In this document: piece after piece, positions 35,396-44,481 of the stretch
Layout: each line of letters starts with the position of its first letter
How positions within the stretch are numbered: the stretch's first letter is position 1
Program-made: the position numbers and the translations under genes
Notes under the pieces: model-generated
The model's database searches: none
Seen by the model: only the letters and a program-made list of their open reading frames with translations
What the model was told of the DNA's origin: nothing
Assembly: GCF_024584705.1 (NCBI RefSeq)
Contig: NZ_CP097384.1
Span: 2,976,001 to 3,040,000 of the forward strand
Source of the DNA: Blastopirellula sp. J2-11
GTDB taxonomy: Bacteria > Planctomycetota > Planctomycetia > Pirellulales > Pirellulaceae
Reading direction: 5' to 3'
Length of the DNA: 64,000 bases

Positions 35396-38300
35396 CTAGA
35401 ATGGCGCGTAAGCGTCGTTCTTGCGTAGTAAACGCCATTGGTTTTCGTACTTCTGTAGGAACGTCCAATCTAATTCGCCGTAGATATCAGCTCGCTTTTT
35501 ATAGAGGATCAGCTTCGTCGGCTCTTGCTTGATTAGCTTATTGAGCAGCTCGAGCGCTTCTCCTTGACGGTCCAACCGCCGCAAGCGACGATCATGCACC
35601 AACGCATATTTCACATCGGTCGTATCGACCCACTGCGCAAGCTGCTGATAAGTTTTTTCAAACAGCTCGGCCCGTTTCTCCGCATCCGCCGGGCGTTTTT
35701 TGATTTCTACGGGATTGTCGGCCAGCGGATCGACCGGTAGATCCATATAGGCGACCGCACGACACTTGCGATAGAGAGCATCCGTTAAAAAATCGCGTAG
35801 ACGGGTCATCTCTTTTTCCCGCTCTTTTTCTTTCTCCGTTTTCGGATCATGATTGCGGCCGAAATATCTCGCCAGTTTGTTTTGCGGGATCAAACGGATG
35901 ATTTCGTTGGCGGCGTCAACCACGTCCGGCAAATGCGCTTTGCGGTCATCACTGTCTAATTGGTGCAAACGTGCCTGTAGAACCTGGAGATTTTCCGGCT
36001 TTTCGGCTAATAATGCGTCGGCCAACTCGTTGAACTCGGCAGGATCTTTCACCTTCGCCAAGCGAGCCAATTCGGTGACCCGCAAATCAAACAGCTTCTC
36101 TGCAAGCGGCTTCTCTTTCGCTTTCTCGCTGTTCGCGGCTTCCTTCGGTTCCGGGGGAGCCGGAAAATAAACGAGGTCAAATCCACCGGGCCGACGGCCC
36201 GAACCGGCGACATCCTTTTGCTCTTTGCCGAAGTAGAGCTTGCCGAGCAGCCGATCCCGCGGGCCGACCATCTTCGGCAACGAACTGGCCGAGGGACGAC
36301 CGAGATAGAACGCTTCCATTTCGCCGTCGGCGATTTTTTGCGTTGACAATTTCCCGGCGCCGCGGATCACCTGATCGAAGCTGCGCCGGACCGGCAAAGT
36401 CAGTTTCGAGCTCAAATCTTGATCGAGAAAGATCGGCATCGACTCTAGCTTCGCCAAGATTTCGCGGTCAAAGTGCCGGAAATAGAGCTGCAACGTGTAG
36501 TCCCCTTTCGGTAGTTCGATGGATCGTCCCGAAACGCCGGTCCCCATCTGCCGCTTGTTTTTGTCGTAGATCGACCAGAGTCGGCCCGACCAGATCTCGA
36601 AGGCGTAGTCGTCTGACATCACCGACGGCCGCGGATTGACCTCGCCTGCTTCAGCCATGTGAAACGCATACGTCAGCGTCAGGCCAAAGTTGCGACGCTC
36701 CTGCGGCAATAGGTCACGTTCTGCGGAGAGCGGCGTGAGCTCTGATTTCTTCGGTTCGACAACGCGTCGCCAAGTCGATAGCTCGGCCTTGGGGTCCAGA
36801 AGTTCAAGCCCCAAGGCGCCGATCACTTCGACCCGCTTCGCATAGTCGATGCCGTCAAAGACGATCGTTTGGTCGGTCGGCTCCAACGAGTGAAATGTCA
36901 ACTGGCATTCAAAATCGGCAGCGCCCAAACTATTCCAGTATTGCGCCAAGCAAAGCTCCATCGTGCGACCAGGCACGACTGCAAAGCTAATGTTCTTCAC
37001 TTCTCCTTCCACAAATCGCAGATAGCGCTGTTCCTCTTGATCACGGCTATCCTCTTGCGGCAGCAATTGCTTGGTGTGGGCGACCATCAGGCGTGAGCCA
37101 GCGAATTCGCCGGCAGAGAGCTTCAAGTCAGCCCAAGTTGCTCCGGCCGGAACGTTGAAGAAGCGCCGTTCTAACTGACCAGCGGTCGATTTCATCGTTT
37201 CACGCCAAAGGTGCTTCGACTTCATTTTGACAGTCTGCGTCACGGTAATCGGCACGCGAAAGAGGGGACCTGCCGCCGAATTGTCGGCGTCGTATCCGCG
37301 GATTTCACTGTAGTAAGCCCCTGGTTCCAGCGATGTGGGATCAATTTCGATCTCAAATTCTCGACCGCCGTAGGCGAGAAAGAAAACCTGCGGCGTTTTG
37401 ATCCACGCGTCGTCACATTCCAGCCGAATCTTCATGTCGAACGAGGATTTGGCGGCGCTCGCGACATCTTCAGGAAAGAGCGGCAGCACTTCCACTTTCG
37501 CCTGCGTCGGCATCGCCAGATCAACCGCTTCGCGGAGATAGATTCCGCGTGCGTCTTGGTGCGTTGTGATCTTCACCTCGTATCGCAGGCGCGCGTCGAT
37601 CTGCGGCGAATGTTCGGCGAGCCAATCGTAGGCGGCGTCCACTTGCAACAGGCCTTGTCCCATGACAAACGGACTTCCCGCTTGCAACGCGCGCGCCGAA
37701 TTTTGGATCGCGCGTTTGACGAGTGTCGGTGAATACGGGATCTTCGCCTGCTTCAAGGCCGACACAATCAGCGCCAATCCGCCGCACGCATTGGGCGAAG
37801 ACATCGACGTGCCGTTCATCAGTTGCTTGGGAGTAAGCGCCCATTGCGAGACAGGCGCAATCGCGCCGCCGGGGGCGCAGATATCGACTCCCAAGTCTCC
37901 ATCGGAGGTTGGCCCGCGAGAACTCCATGTGTAGGGAATCTCTTCCACTTTGTCCCGCAGCGAATAGCTGACTTCCGCCAACTCGGGCGAAACATACGCG
38001 CCGACGCCGATGATCGACGATGTCGTTCCTCCGGGAGCGGTGACCGTCGTCAAAGCCGGGCCATCATTGCCGGCGCTGGCGACGAAGATCACGCCATGTT
38101 TGTAGACCAACTCGTTTTGCAACTCGGTAAGGGGACCGACGTTCGGGATTGGGGTCGCGCCGCCGTAGCTCATATTGATCAGGTCGACTTTGTTTTCGAT
38201 CGCGGCGATCATGCCCCGCGTTTCGCCGGTACCTAGCGAATTTGATCCGACGCGGGTGTCGCCGATCTTCACGGCGACAATTTGGGCGCCGGGCGCGATC

Positions 38301-39199
38301 CCGTTTTGCTCGGGATGTTCCGGGTGATAGGCGGCGATGATTCCGGCGACATGCGTTCCGTGGGTGCCGCAATCGGTCACGACCGACAGCAAGTTTCCCG
38401 AGTCATAGATGTTCAGAGCGTAGTTCAGCAGCCCTTCGTCATCGAACGTCGCATATTGTCGTTCGGCGCGAAAGTTGGTCAGCAATTTTTCATCGTTCAA
38501 CTGGCCATCTTCATCGGAGTCAAGCGCGGCGCGCCAAGATTTTCCATCAAAGAAGACGACACAATCGTAGATTGGGCCGGGGTCATCCCAGTCGGCGTGC
38601 GCCTTGTCCAGCTCTTTTTGTCGCGTCGTCAGCTCGGTCAGTTCTTCTTTTTCCGCTTCGTTCGGTTGGGGGTGGGCGACGTGAAACGCTTCGATTTGGT
38701 CGCTCAGCTTGGCCTGGACGGACCGAAAATCTTCGTCCCAATCTTTCCGGCGTTCCTTCTTCAAGCGACCGACAAGCCCGTCGGGGAAAAGATCATAGCC
38801 CCGCTTCATGCCCACGTGAAACTCGCCGCTGGGGCATTTCCATTTTTTCGGAATCGTCAACTTGCGGCCGGTCAATCCTACGACGAGATGCTCGTCATCC
38901 ATTTTGCGAACCGTCGAAGTATCGATGTCGCCGCTCCCCGACGCGTCGACCATGTCGATGATCTTGGGGCGACCATCCGGCGTCGTTTGCAGCCCGACTG
39001 CTCCAGGATCGACGCCGGTATCGAAGACGGCGACAACAACGCCGCGACCGTCCGCTTCGGGATGCTGCTCTAGAAATCGGATCGCGCCGATTTCGGACTT
39101 CGGCAGCAATCCATACTGAGGAAATTGAACCTCTTCGCCAAAAGCGTCAGGCACAACAAACCAGCAGAGGACGATCGTCAGCAGCGAGCGCAAAATCAT
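35396..39199 (-). CDS. Secreted tripeptidyl-peptidase II-like subtilase
   Basis: 1267 residues with a signal peptide (LRSLLTIVLCWFVVPDAFGEE). Catalytic residues: Asp60 in AVFDTGVDPGA, His280 in DCGTHGTHVAG, oxyanion Asn378 in ASAGNDGP and Ser465 in MNGTSMSSPNACGG. The 220-residue insertion between Asp and His is diagnostic of tripeptidyl-peptidase II, and each residue is offset by 16 from the human enzyme numbering as I recall it (44, 264, 362, 449). The C-terminal 750 residues match the TPPII beta-rich and helical region in length. The eukaryotic enzyme is cytosolic; this one is exported. It probably trims tripeptides from peptides outside the cytoplasm. Confidence 0.92.
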   Translation of the reverse strand: MILRSLLTIVLCWFVVPDAFGEEVQFPQYGLLPKSEIGAIRFLEQHPEADGRGVVVAVFDTGVDPGAVGLQTTPDGRPKIIDMVDASGSGDIDTSTVRKMDDEHLVVGLTGRKLTIPKKWKCPSGEFHVGMKRGYDLFPDGLVGRLKKERRKDWDEDFRSVQAKLSDQIEAFHVAHPQPNEAEKEELTELTTRQKELDKAHADWDDPGPIYDCVVFFDGKSWRAALDSDEDGQLNDEKLLTNFRAERQYATFDDEGLLNYALNIYDSGNLLSVVTDCGTHGTHVAGIIAAYHPEHPEQNGIAPGAQIVAVKIGDTRVGSNSLGTGETRGMIAAIENKVDLINMSYGGATPIPNVGPLTELQNELVYKHGVIFVASAGNDGPALTTVTAPGGTTSSIIGVGAYVSPELAEVSYSLRDKVEEIPYTWSSRGPTSDGDLGVDICAPGGAIAPVSQWALTPKQLMNGTSMSSPNACGGLALIVSALKQAKIPYSPTLVKRAIQNSARALQAGSPFVMGQGLLQVDAAYDWLAEHSPQIDARLRYEVKITTHQDARGIYLREAVDLAMPTQAKVEVLPLFPEDVASAAKSSFDMKIRLECDDAWIKTPQVFFLAYGGREFEIEIDPTSLEPGAYYSEIRGYDADNSAAGPLFRVPITVTQTVKMKSKHLWRETMKSTAGQLERRFFNVPAGATWADLKLSAGEFAGSRLMVAHTKQLLPQEDSRDQEEQRYLRFVEGEVKNISFAVVPGRTMELCLAQYWNSLGAADFECQLTFHSLEPTDQTIVFDGIDYAKRVEVIGALGLELLDPKAELSTWRRVVEPKKSELTPLSAERDLLPQERRNFGLTLTYAFHMAEAGEVNPRPSVMSDDYAFEIWSGRLWSIYDKNKRQMGTGVSGRSIELPKGDYTLQLYFRHFDREILAKLESMPIFLDQDLSSKLTLPVRRSFDQVIRGAGKLSTQKIADGEMEAFYLGRPSASSLPKMVGPRDRLLGKLYFGKEQKDVAGSGRRPGGFDLVYFPAPPEPKEAANSEKAKEKPLAEKLFDLRVTELARLAKVKDPAEFNELADALLAEKPENLQVLQARLHQLDSDDRKAHLPDVVDAANEIIRLIPQNKLARYFGRNHDPKTEKEKEREKEMTRLRDFLTDALYRKCRAVAYMDLPVDPLADNPVEIKKRPADAEKRAELFEKTYQQLAQWVDTTDVKYALVHDRRLRRLDRQGEALELLNKLIKQEPTKLILYKKRADIYGELDWTFLQKYENQWRLLRKNDAYAPF

Positions 39200-39328
39200 G
39201 GCGGTCGATCGGTTAGAGAGGGAGGATTGTAGCGAAGATATCAGGCAGGGCCTCCCTATCTTACCTCAGCCAAATGAGGTCGGTGAGGGATTGCGGACAA
39301 AAACTGCGGCAGATCGCCAATCGGGGAG

Positions 39329-40813
39329 TCAGCGGAAAAGCCGATTAGGAGCATAGTTTTCGATGTAACGTTTAACCGGAATTTTTCTGGCGGTATTGTC
39401 GCTGCTCATATAGCGAATCTTGCCAAAGATCTTTCGCTCTGGACCCCAGGCACGGTCGTATCGACCCAGACACCAAAAGATGCCGCTGTAGGAGTTCGGA
39501 TTGCGGCCGTCGACGGCGTATTTGTTGTTGAGGTGAATCATCGCCGCCAGCGCCTCTTCCGGCGTCGTCGACCACTCTAGAATCTTCTTTCCCCATAACA
39601 TCCGTAGATAGTTGTGCATCCGCCCTTCGCGGAACAGTTGCGTCTGGGCGGCGTTCCAAAGCTCGTCGTGCGTGCGTGAATTTTCCAACTGCGCCAGATC
39701 GTAAACGTACGGCCGGGGATCTTTTCGATGTTCACCCAAGGTCGCTTGCGCCCAGTCGGGGAGTGATTGGTACCGATCGTAGTTGGTCTCTCGCGAGCAC
39801 ATGTTGTAGCCCACCTCGCGCCAGGTGATCAGCTCATCCAGAAAACTCTCGGCGTCCGTCGACATGTTCCACCAACCTTCACGCGAGCCAGTCGCTTTGT
39901 CGGCCAGTTGCGAAACGTTCCACGACTCTCGCACGCTTAGCTGCACAAAGACGTCATGCGCCGAGATGTGTCCAAAATGGAGATAAGGAGAAAGTCCGCT
40001 GGCGGCGTCCGCTTCGGGCGAATTTCGCTCTTCGCCATATCGAACAAGGCGTCCTCTCAGGAAACCGTCGAGCGTCTGTTGCGCAGCGACGCTTCCCCCG
40101 TCCATCACTGCGTCACCGACTGTTTGATCAAGCGGCAATGCGTCCAGAGCTTCGGATGCGACGCTTAATAGTTTGGACGATGCCGGCGGATAGCTGGCTT
40201 GGATGGCGGCGATCAATTTTTTTGACCCACGCGGGATCAGGGCGTCTTGCAGCGGATCTTCCCGTGGAAAATCGACGAGATGATCGCGCACGTGGTGATG
40301 CAAAAATCGCCGGAAACTGTGCGCCACGGTAAAAGTGCGATCCGCCGCTCGCATCGGCAAAATGCCGTTGGAATCGACCTGCTCCAGCAAAACGTCGACG
40401 CGCCGTGCGACCGCGCGCACCATCCGCGGCAAGAAGAAGCAGGGAAAATCATCGGTGACGATGACGCATGCCTTCGCCGCTAGCGCCGCGAACAATCCGT
40501 GATCCTCGTTTTTGGTCGATTCGACATACGGATAATAGAGAATCGGCGATTGCCGCAGCGCAGCGGCGTTGTCGCGCATCCCCTGGAGGACAAAGCGATG
40601 AAATCGTCGACTCGCCCAAGGATAGTCGATCCGCAGCGCCTCGAAGACGACTAGCGGCTTTTTTAAATGCTGAGCCCAATCGACCGCGCGTTGCAGACTG
40701 AAATTACAACGCGTGCGGCGGTTGGCGATCATCCAATAGAGGACAAAATCGCGCTCAGCGCGAACCGGCGCATCATTGCAGGGGGCAAGTCTGAGCGAGG
40801 GGAAATCTTCCAA
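39329..40813 (-). CDS. phr: Deoxyribodipyrimidine photolyase, class II
   Basis: 494 residues. The N-terminal Rossmann-like photolyase domain opens with DFVLYWMIANRRTRCNFSLQ, and the FAD domain has LSPYLHFGHISAHDVFVQ, ELITWREVGYNMC, then YDLAQLENSRTHDELWNAAQ, REGRMHNYLRMLWGKKILEW and a NNKYAVDGRNPNSYSGIFWCLGRYDRAWGP end. This pattern is typical of class II CPD photolyases rather than E. coli-type enzymes. It uses light and FADH- to split cyclobutane pyrimidine dimers. Its start is 34 bases after the stop of the TIGR01777 gene on the same strand, so the two may be co-transcribed. Confidence 0.9.
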   Translation of the reverse strand: MEDFPSLRLAPCNDAPVRAERDFVLYWMIANRRTRCNFSLQRAVDWAQHLKKPLVVFEALRIDYPWASRRFHRFVLQGMRDNAAALRQSPILYYPYVESTKNEDHGLFAALAAKACVIVTDDFPCFFLPRMVRAVARRVDVLLEQVDSNGILPMRAADRTFTVAHSFRRFLHHHVRDHLVDFPREDPLQDALIPRGSKKLIAAIQASYPPASSKLLSVASEALDALPLDQTVGDAVMDGGSVAAQQTLDGFLRGRLVRYGEERNSPEADAASGLSPYLHFGHISAHDVFVQLSVRESWNVSQLADKATGSREGWWNMSTDAESFLDELITWREVGYNMCSRETNYDRYQSLPDWAQATLGEHRKDPRPYVYDLAQLENSRTHDELWNAAQTQLFREGRMHNYLRMLWGKKILEWSTTPEEALAAMIHLNNKYAVDGRNPNSYSGIFWCLGRYDRAWGPERKIFGKIRYMSSDNTARKIPVKRYIENYAPNRLFR

Positions 40814-40847
40814 AACGGCGAGTCTCTTACGGCCAAGGGGAGAAAGA

Positions 40848-42218
40848 TTATCGTCCCAGAATTCGCCGCAGCGCCGGCTCTAACTCAGGGTCGCGAAACG
40901 TGTAATTCGTCTCCAACAAGCGGGCAGGCGTCACGCGCGAGCTGGCCAGCAGCAGATCGTCCGCCATTTCTCCCAGCGCCAGACGCGCGGCGAAACCAGG
41001 CATCGGAAAGATCGTAGGGCGGTTTAAGACGCGCCCCAGCGTCTTGGTAAACTCGCGATTGGTCACCGGATTGGGCGCTGTCAGATTGACGGGGCCGACC
41101 AGTTGGTCATTCATGATGCAGTGATGGATCGCGCCGATGACGTCATCCAAGGTAATCCAACTCCATACCTGCTTGCCGCTGCCGATCACGCCGCCGGCTC
41201 CTAGCTTGAAAGGAAGCAGCATCTTGGCGAGCGCTCCTCCTTGCGGGCTGAGGACGACGCCTAATCGGACATTCGCGACACGAATACCTGCGCTCGCGGC
41301 TGGCGCACATGCAAGCTCCCAGACGCGACAGACGTCAGGCAAAAAGCCTGCGCCGGCGGGGCTTGTTTCATCGACCGGCTGATCGCCAGAGTCGCCGTAA
41401 TAACCAATCGCCGACGCACAAATCAGGCTTTTCGGCAGAATAGAAAGTGCGGCCAGTTGGTTGCTCAGGAAGGTGGTTCCGTCAACGCGCGAATTGCGGA
41501 TCTTCGCTTTTTGTTTTTCGTTCCAGCGAGAGTCGGCGATCCCCTCGCCGGCCAAGTGGACGACAGCGTCGACCCCGGCGAGCGAAGCCTGATCAATCTC
41601 CCCTTTCTTATAGTTCCAATAGACGCCTGACTTCTCGCGACTGCGAGTCATCGGCACGACCTCGTGGCCGCCGGTTGATAAGAAGGCGGAGAGCTGTTTG
41701 CCGACGAGACCCGAGGCCCCGGTGATCGCAATTTTCATGGGTCGATTTTCTTGATAGGGCTGATGAGCGGCGAGGTCGGCCAGCATGGTCGCATGTCGAT
41801 AGCGAAACATTCGCTCTATTTTGCCGGCGACGAAACCGCCTCCCAGCATTCTACCGAGCGACCCGCCAGGCGCCGAATATTCGACATGGTCTTCGAGGTA
41901 CGAATGGGTCGTGTCGGTCGCGCCGAAGCGATGCTCATGATCCCAGTGGGCGAAGGGGCCAGAGAGTTGAACATCGCGGAAGAGACGGTTTTCAATCAGC
42001 TCGCGATGTTCGGCGACCCAGGTCACGCGAAACGGACCAACCTTGGTGATTAGTTTCGCTTGCGTGCCTGGCGCCAAACCCGGTTCATAGGACTGGACCG
42101 TCAGCGATTCCCAGGGAGGCGTCAAACGCTCCAGTGCGCCAGGGCGCTGATGCCAGCGAAAAACGACTTCGACCGGCGCGGGGACTTCACTACGAAGTTG
42201 GAAGACTTGATGCGGCAT
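40848..42218 (-). CDS. SRPBCC domain fused to TIGR01777 SDR epimerase-like domain
   Basis: 456 residues. Residues 1-150 are an SRPBCC (START-like) ligand-binding domain (VFQLRSEVPAPVEVVFRWHQRPGALERL, YLEDHVEYSAPGG). Residues 160-456 form a Rossmann short-chain dehydrogenase: IAITGASGLVGKQLSAFL, VDAVVHLAGEGIADSRW, SAIGYYGDSGDQPVDETSPAG, IRVANVRLGVVLSPQGGAL and VTNREFTKTLGRVLNRP. This is the TIGR01777/YfcH family, whose substrate is unknown. It is immediately upstream of the class II photolyase gene. The fused architecture occurs in several phyla. Confidence 0.9.
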   Translation of the reverse strand: MPHQVFQLRSEVPAPVEVVFRWHQRPGALERLTPPWESLTVQSYEPGLAPGTQAKLITKVGPFRVTWVAEHRELIENRLFRDVQLSGPFAHWDHEHRFGATDTTHSYLEDHVEYSAPGGSLGRMLGGGFVAGKIERMFRYRHATMLADLAAHQPYQENRPMKIAITGASGLVGKQLSAFLSTGGHEVVPMTRSREKSGVYWNYKKGEIDQASLAGVDAVVHLAGEGIADSRWNEKQKAKIRNSRVDGTTFLSNQLAALSILPKSLICASAIGYYGDSGDQPVDETSPAGAGFLPDVCRVWELACAPAASAGIRVANVRLGVVLSPQGGALAKMLLPFKLGAGGVIGSGKQVWSWITLDDVIGAIHHCIMNDQLVGPVNLTAPNPVTNREFTKTLGRVLNRPTIFPMPGFAARLALGEMADDLLLASSRVTPARLLETNYTFRDPELEPALRRILGR

Positions 42219-42260
42219 CGATGTTGCATTCGGGGGTGATAAGATTGTCTTATCATAACG

Positions 42261-42339
42261 AAAAAAAGTTCGCCCCGATCTGAGCGACTCTCTCCATCCC
42301 CTCCAGAATGGATCGAATCGCCGGTTGTTCGGGGCGAAC
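42261..42339 (-). terminator. Terminator after the fasciclin gene, long loop
   Basis: GTTCGCCCCGA (42268-42278) pairs with TCGGGGCGAAC (42329-42339), an 11-bp stem with a 50-base loop. Read on the minus strand, it is followed by seven T residues (the A run at 42261-42267). Confidence 0.65.
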
Positions 42340-42356
42340 GTTACGCCAGTGGGTTA

Positions 42357-42845
42357 CTAGGGAATCAGCACCGTATCGATGACGTGAATCACGCCGTTCG
42401 ACGTGACGATGTCGGCTTTCACCACTTTCGCTTTGTTAATCATGACCGTGCCATCTTGGGCGGTGATCTTGATCGGTGCGTCAGCCAGCGTATCGGCCGA
42501 TTTCAGTTTTGCGGCGTCCGCGGCCATCACTTTGCCGGCGACGACGTGATACTTCAAAATCTTGGCCAACTTTTCTTTGTCTTTCAACAAGCTCTCGACG
42601 GTTCCTTTCGGCAGTTTCGCGAAAGCGGCGTCTGTTGGGGCAAAAACGGTGAAAGGTCCATCACCCTTCAATGCGTCAACCAGACCGGCTGCTTGCACGG
42701 CGGCGACCAGCGTTTTGAAATCGCCAGCGGAGACTGCCGTATCGACGATGTCCATTTTGGCTTCTTCGGCAGCGACCGTGGGACGAACCAGCGCAACGCA
42801 GGCAACTAGCATGGTCGAAGCGACAATCCAATGAAAAGCACGCAT
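42357..42845 (-). CDS. Secreted fasciclin (FAS1) domain protein
   Basis: 162 residues from the ATG at 42845, preceded by CAGGAG 8 bases upstream; longer frames to 42947 are not needed. A signal peptide ([26 protein letters not shown]) is followed by one FAS1 domain: [35 protein letters not shown], the H-box-like YHVVAGKV, and the terminal [16 protein letters not shown]1 domains mediate adhesion or bind proteins and glycans; single-domain bacterial forms are exported and sometimes acid- or stress-induced. It is monocistronic, with a palindromic hairpin in its leader. Confidence 0.92.
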   Translation of the reverse strand: MRAFHWIVASTMLVACVALVRPTVAAEEAKMDIVDTAVSAGDFKTLVAAVQAAGLVDALKGDGPFTVFAPTDAAFAKLPKGTVESLLKDKEKLAKILKYHVVAGKVMAADAAKLKSADTLADAPIKITAQDGTVMINKAKVVKADIVTSNGVIHVIDTVLIP

Positions 42846-43188
42846 GAGTAAAGCTCCTGGTGGAAATAAGGGGACGAAGCGATTGGCCTGCGAAGTAGAA
42901 GAACCTAGCGCTACGGATCGTGGATCCGTAGCGCGCATAATTCTCACTACTTGGCGTGGGCCGAACTTGGCAGCTTGTCATGACGCGTCGCTGACTTCTA
43001 CCAACCTTATAGACGCCTCGTTTTAATTGACCAGCCAGAAAAATCGCGAAACAGAAACCTTTCCCGTTTGTCACCGCGCAGAAAAGAAGGCGTCCGAAAA
43101 GGACGCCCATTTTTGCGTTTGAGACGCCATGTTCTTTCCGTGAAGACGCGGTAAGAGGATGACGCTTTGAAAGTGAGCCGTTCGTCTA
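42846..43188. other. 343-base region with two hairpins between the fasciclin and dehydrogenase genes
   Basis: No gene. It holds a perfect 12-bp hairpin at 42908-42934 (GCGCTACGGATC, loop GTG), about 60 bases upstream of the fasciclin start, and a terminator for the dehydrogenase gene at 43081-43107. The promoter of the fasciclin gene must lie between them. Confidence 0.6.
43081..43107 (-). terminator. Rho-independent terminator after the isocitrate dehydrogenase gene
   Basis: Stem GGCGTCC (43089-43095) / GGACGCC (43101-43107) with a GAAAA loop, followed on the minus strand by TTCTTTTC. It lies about 80 bases after the stop. Confidence 0.7.
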
Positions 43189-44205
43189 CTAACCCGAACT
43201 GCCAACAGCACAGGCTTCGGCGACAACTTCTGCAAATTTCGAGGTCCCCAATTTGCCGCCTAGATCCCCGGTTCGGGTCTCTGGATTTTGCAGGACCGAA
43301 AGCAGCGAGCTTTCGATGCGATCGGCGGCGTCCGTTTCGCCCAGATGCTTCAGCATCATCGTCGCGCTTAGCAGCAACGCGGTGGGGTTGGCCCTATCTT
43401 TGCCGGCGATGTCCGGCGCCGTGCCGTGCACCGCTTCAAAGATGGCGTAACCATCGCCATAGTTGCCGCTTGGCGTAACGCCGAGACCGCCGACAAGGCC
43501 GCTCGCCAGGTCCGAGATGATGTCGCCAAACAAGTTTTCCATCACCAGGACTTCAAATTGCGTTGGGTCCATCACCAGCTTCATCGCCGCGGCGTCGACG
43601 ATGCAGTCGTTTAGTTCGATATCGGGGTATGACTTCGCCACGTCGCGGACGGTTTCGAGAAACAGCCCGTCGCTTAGTTTCAAAATATTGGCTTTGTGCA
43701 CGCAAGTCACTGTTTTGCGATGGTACTTGCGGGCCGTTTCGAAGGCGAAGATCGCGATCCGCCGCGAGCATTTTTCGGTGATGACGCGCAGGCTTTCGAC
43801 CACGCCGGGAACGACGATGTGTTCCAAGCCGCTGTAGAGACCTTCGGTGTTTTCGCGAATGACGATCAGGTCGACATTTTCAAAGCGAGTTTTGACGCCG
43901 GGAATCGTCCGCGCTGGGCGAAAGTTGGCGTACAGTTGCAGCTCTTGGCGCAGCCCGACGTTGACGCTGCGAAAGCCTTGGCCGATCGCGGTGGCCAACG
44001 GACCCTTCAATGCGACGCCAGTCTCTTTGATCGCGGCGATCGTTTCAGGAGGAAGCGGATTGCCGGTCTTCTCTAAAGCAGTGACGCCGGCCAGACAAGG
44101 CCGCCAATCGATGGTGACGCCTGCCGCTTCGATGATGTGTTGGACCGCAGCCGTAATTTCGGCTCCGATACCGTCTCCCTCGATCAAACAAACTGTATGC
44201 GACAT
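43189..44205 (-). CDS. NAD-type isocitrate/isopropylmalate dehydrogenase family protein
   Basis: 338 residues of the decarboxylating dehydrogenase family. Start region: CLIEGDGIGAEI. Isocitrate-binding signature: VIRENTEGLYSGLEH, where the Ser after the Tyr is the isocitrate-contacting position. Metal site: DCIVDAAAMKLVMDP, then DIISDLASGLVGGLG, and cofactor loop FEAVHGTAPDIAGKDRANPTA, where the Asp after APD fits NAD rather than NADP. Compared with isopropylmalate dehydrogenases, which read RELTGGIYFG, this favours isocitrate dehydrogenase (TCA cycle, isocitrate + NAD to 2-oxoglutarate + CO2 + NADH). Homoisocitrate activity cannot be excluded. Confidence 0.88.
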   Translation of the reverse strand: MSHTVCLIEGDGIGAEITAAVQHIIEAAGVTIDWRPCLAGVTALEKTGNPLPPETIAAIKETGVALKGPLATAIGQGFRSVNVGLRQELQLYANFRPARTIPGVKTRFENVDLIVIRENTEGLYSGLEHIVVPGVVESLRVITEKCSRRIAIFAFETARKYHRKTVTCVHKANILKLSDGLFLETVRDVAKSYPDIELNDCIVDAAAMKLVMDPTQFEVLVMENLFGDIISDLASGLVGGLGVTPSGNYGDGYAIFEAVHGTAPDIAGKDRANPTALLLSATMMLKHLGETDAADRIESSLLSVLQNPETRTGDLGGKLGTSKFAEVVAEACAVGSSG

Positions 44206-44370
44206 GGCGCGCCCCTCAGAATGATGGCTAGGAATCGCTCACTCGACGGCGAGTCAGTGGGCGGACTTCGAGCGACAACCGCCGCGGCCGCTTCTCGATT
44301 ATTTGCGCTGCGATATCGCGCCGTCGAGGTCTAGTTGACCGGAAGACGCTGCACATGCGGTCAGAAACAG

Positions 44371-44399
44371 ACGTAGCGGAAAGATGAGGTCCGCTACGT
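44371..44399 (-). terminator. Hairpin after the DUF1501 gene (possible terminator)
   Basis: Perfect 10-bp stem ACGTAGCGGA / TCCGCTACGT with a 9-base loop, about 80 bases downstream of the DUF1501 stop at 44482. On the minus strand it is followed only by a weak T-rich stretch (CTGTTTCT). Confidence 0.45.
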
Positions 44400-44481
44400 G
44401 AAAGAGATGGAATCATCACTGCCGCTCTGGGGAATAATTTTTTTGGGCGTTTCTGTCAGAGATATCGCCCAATCGCTCTGC

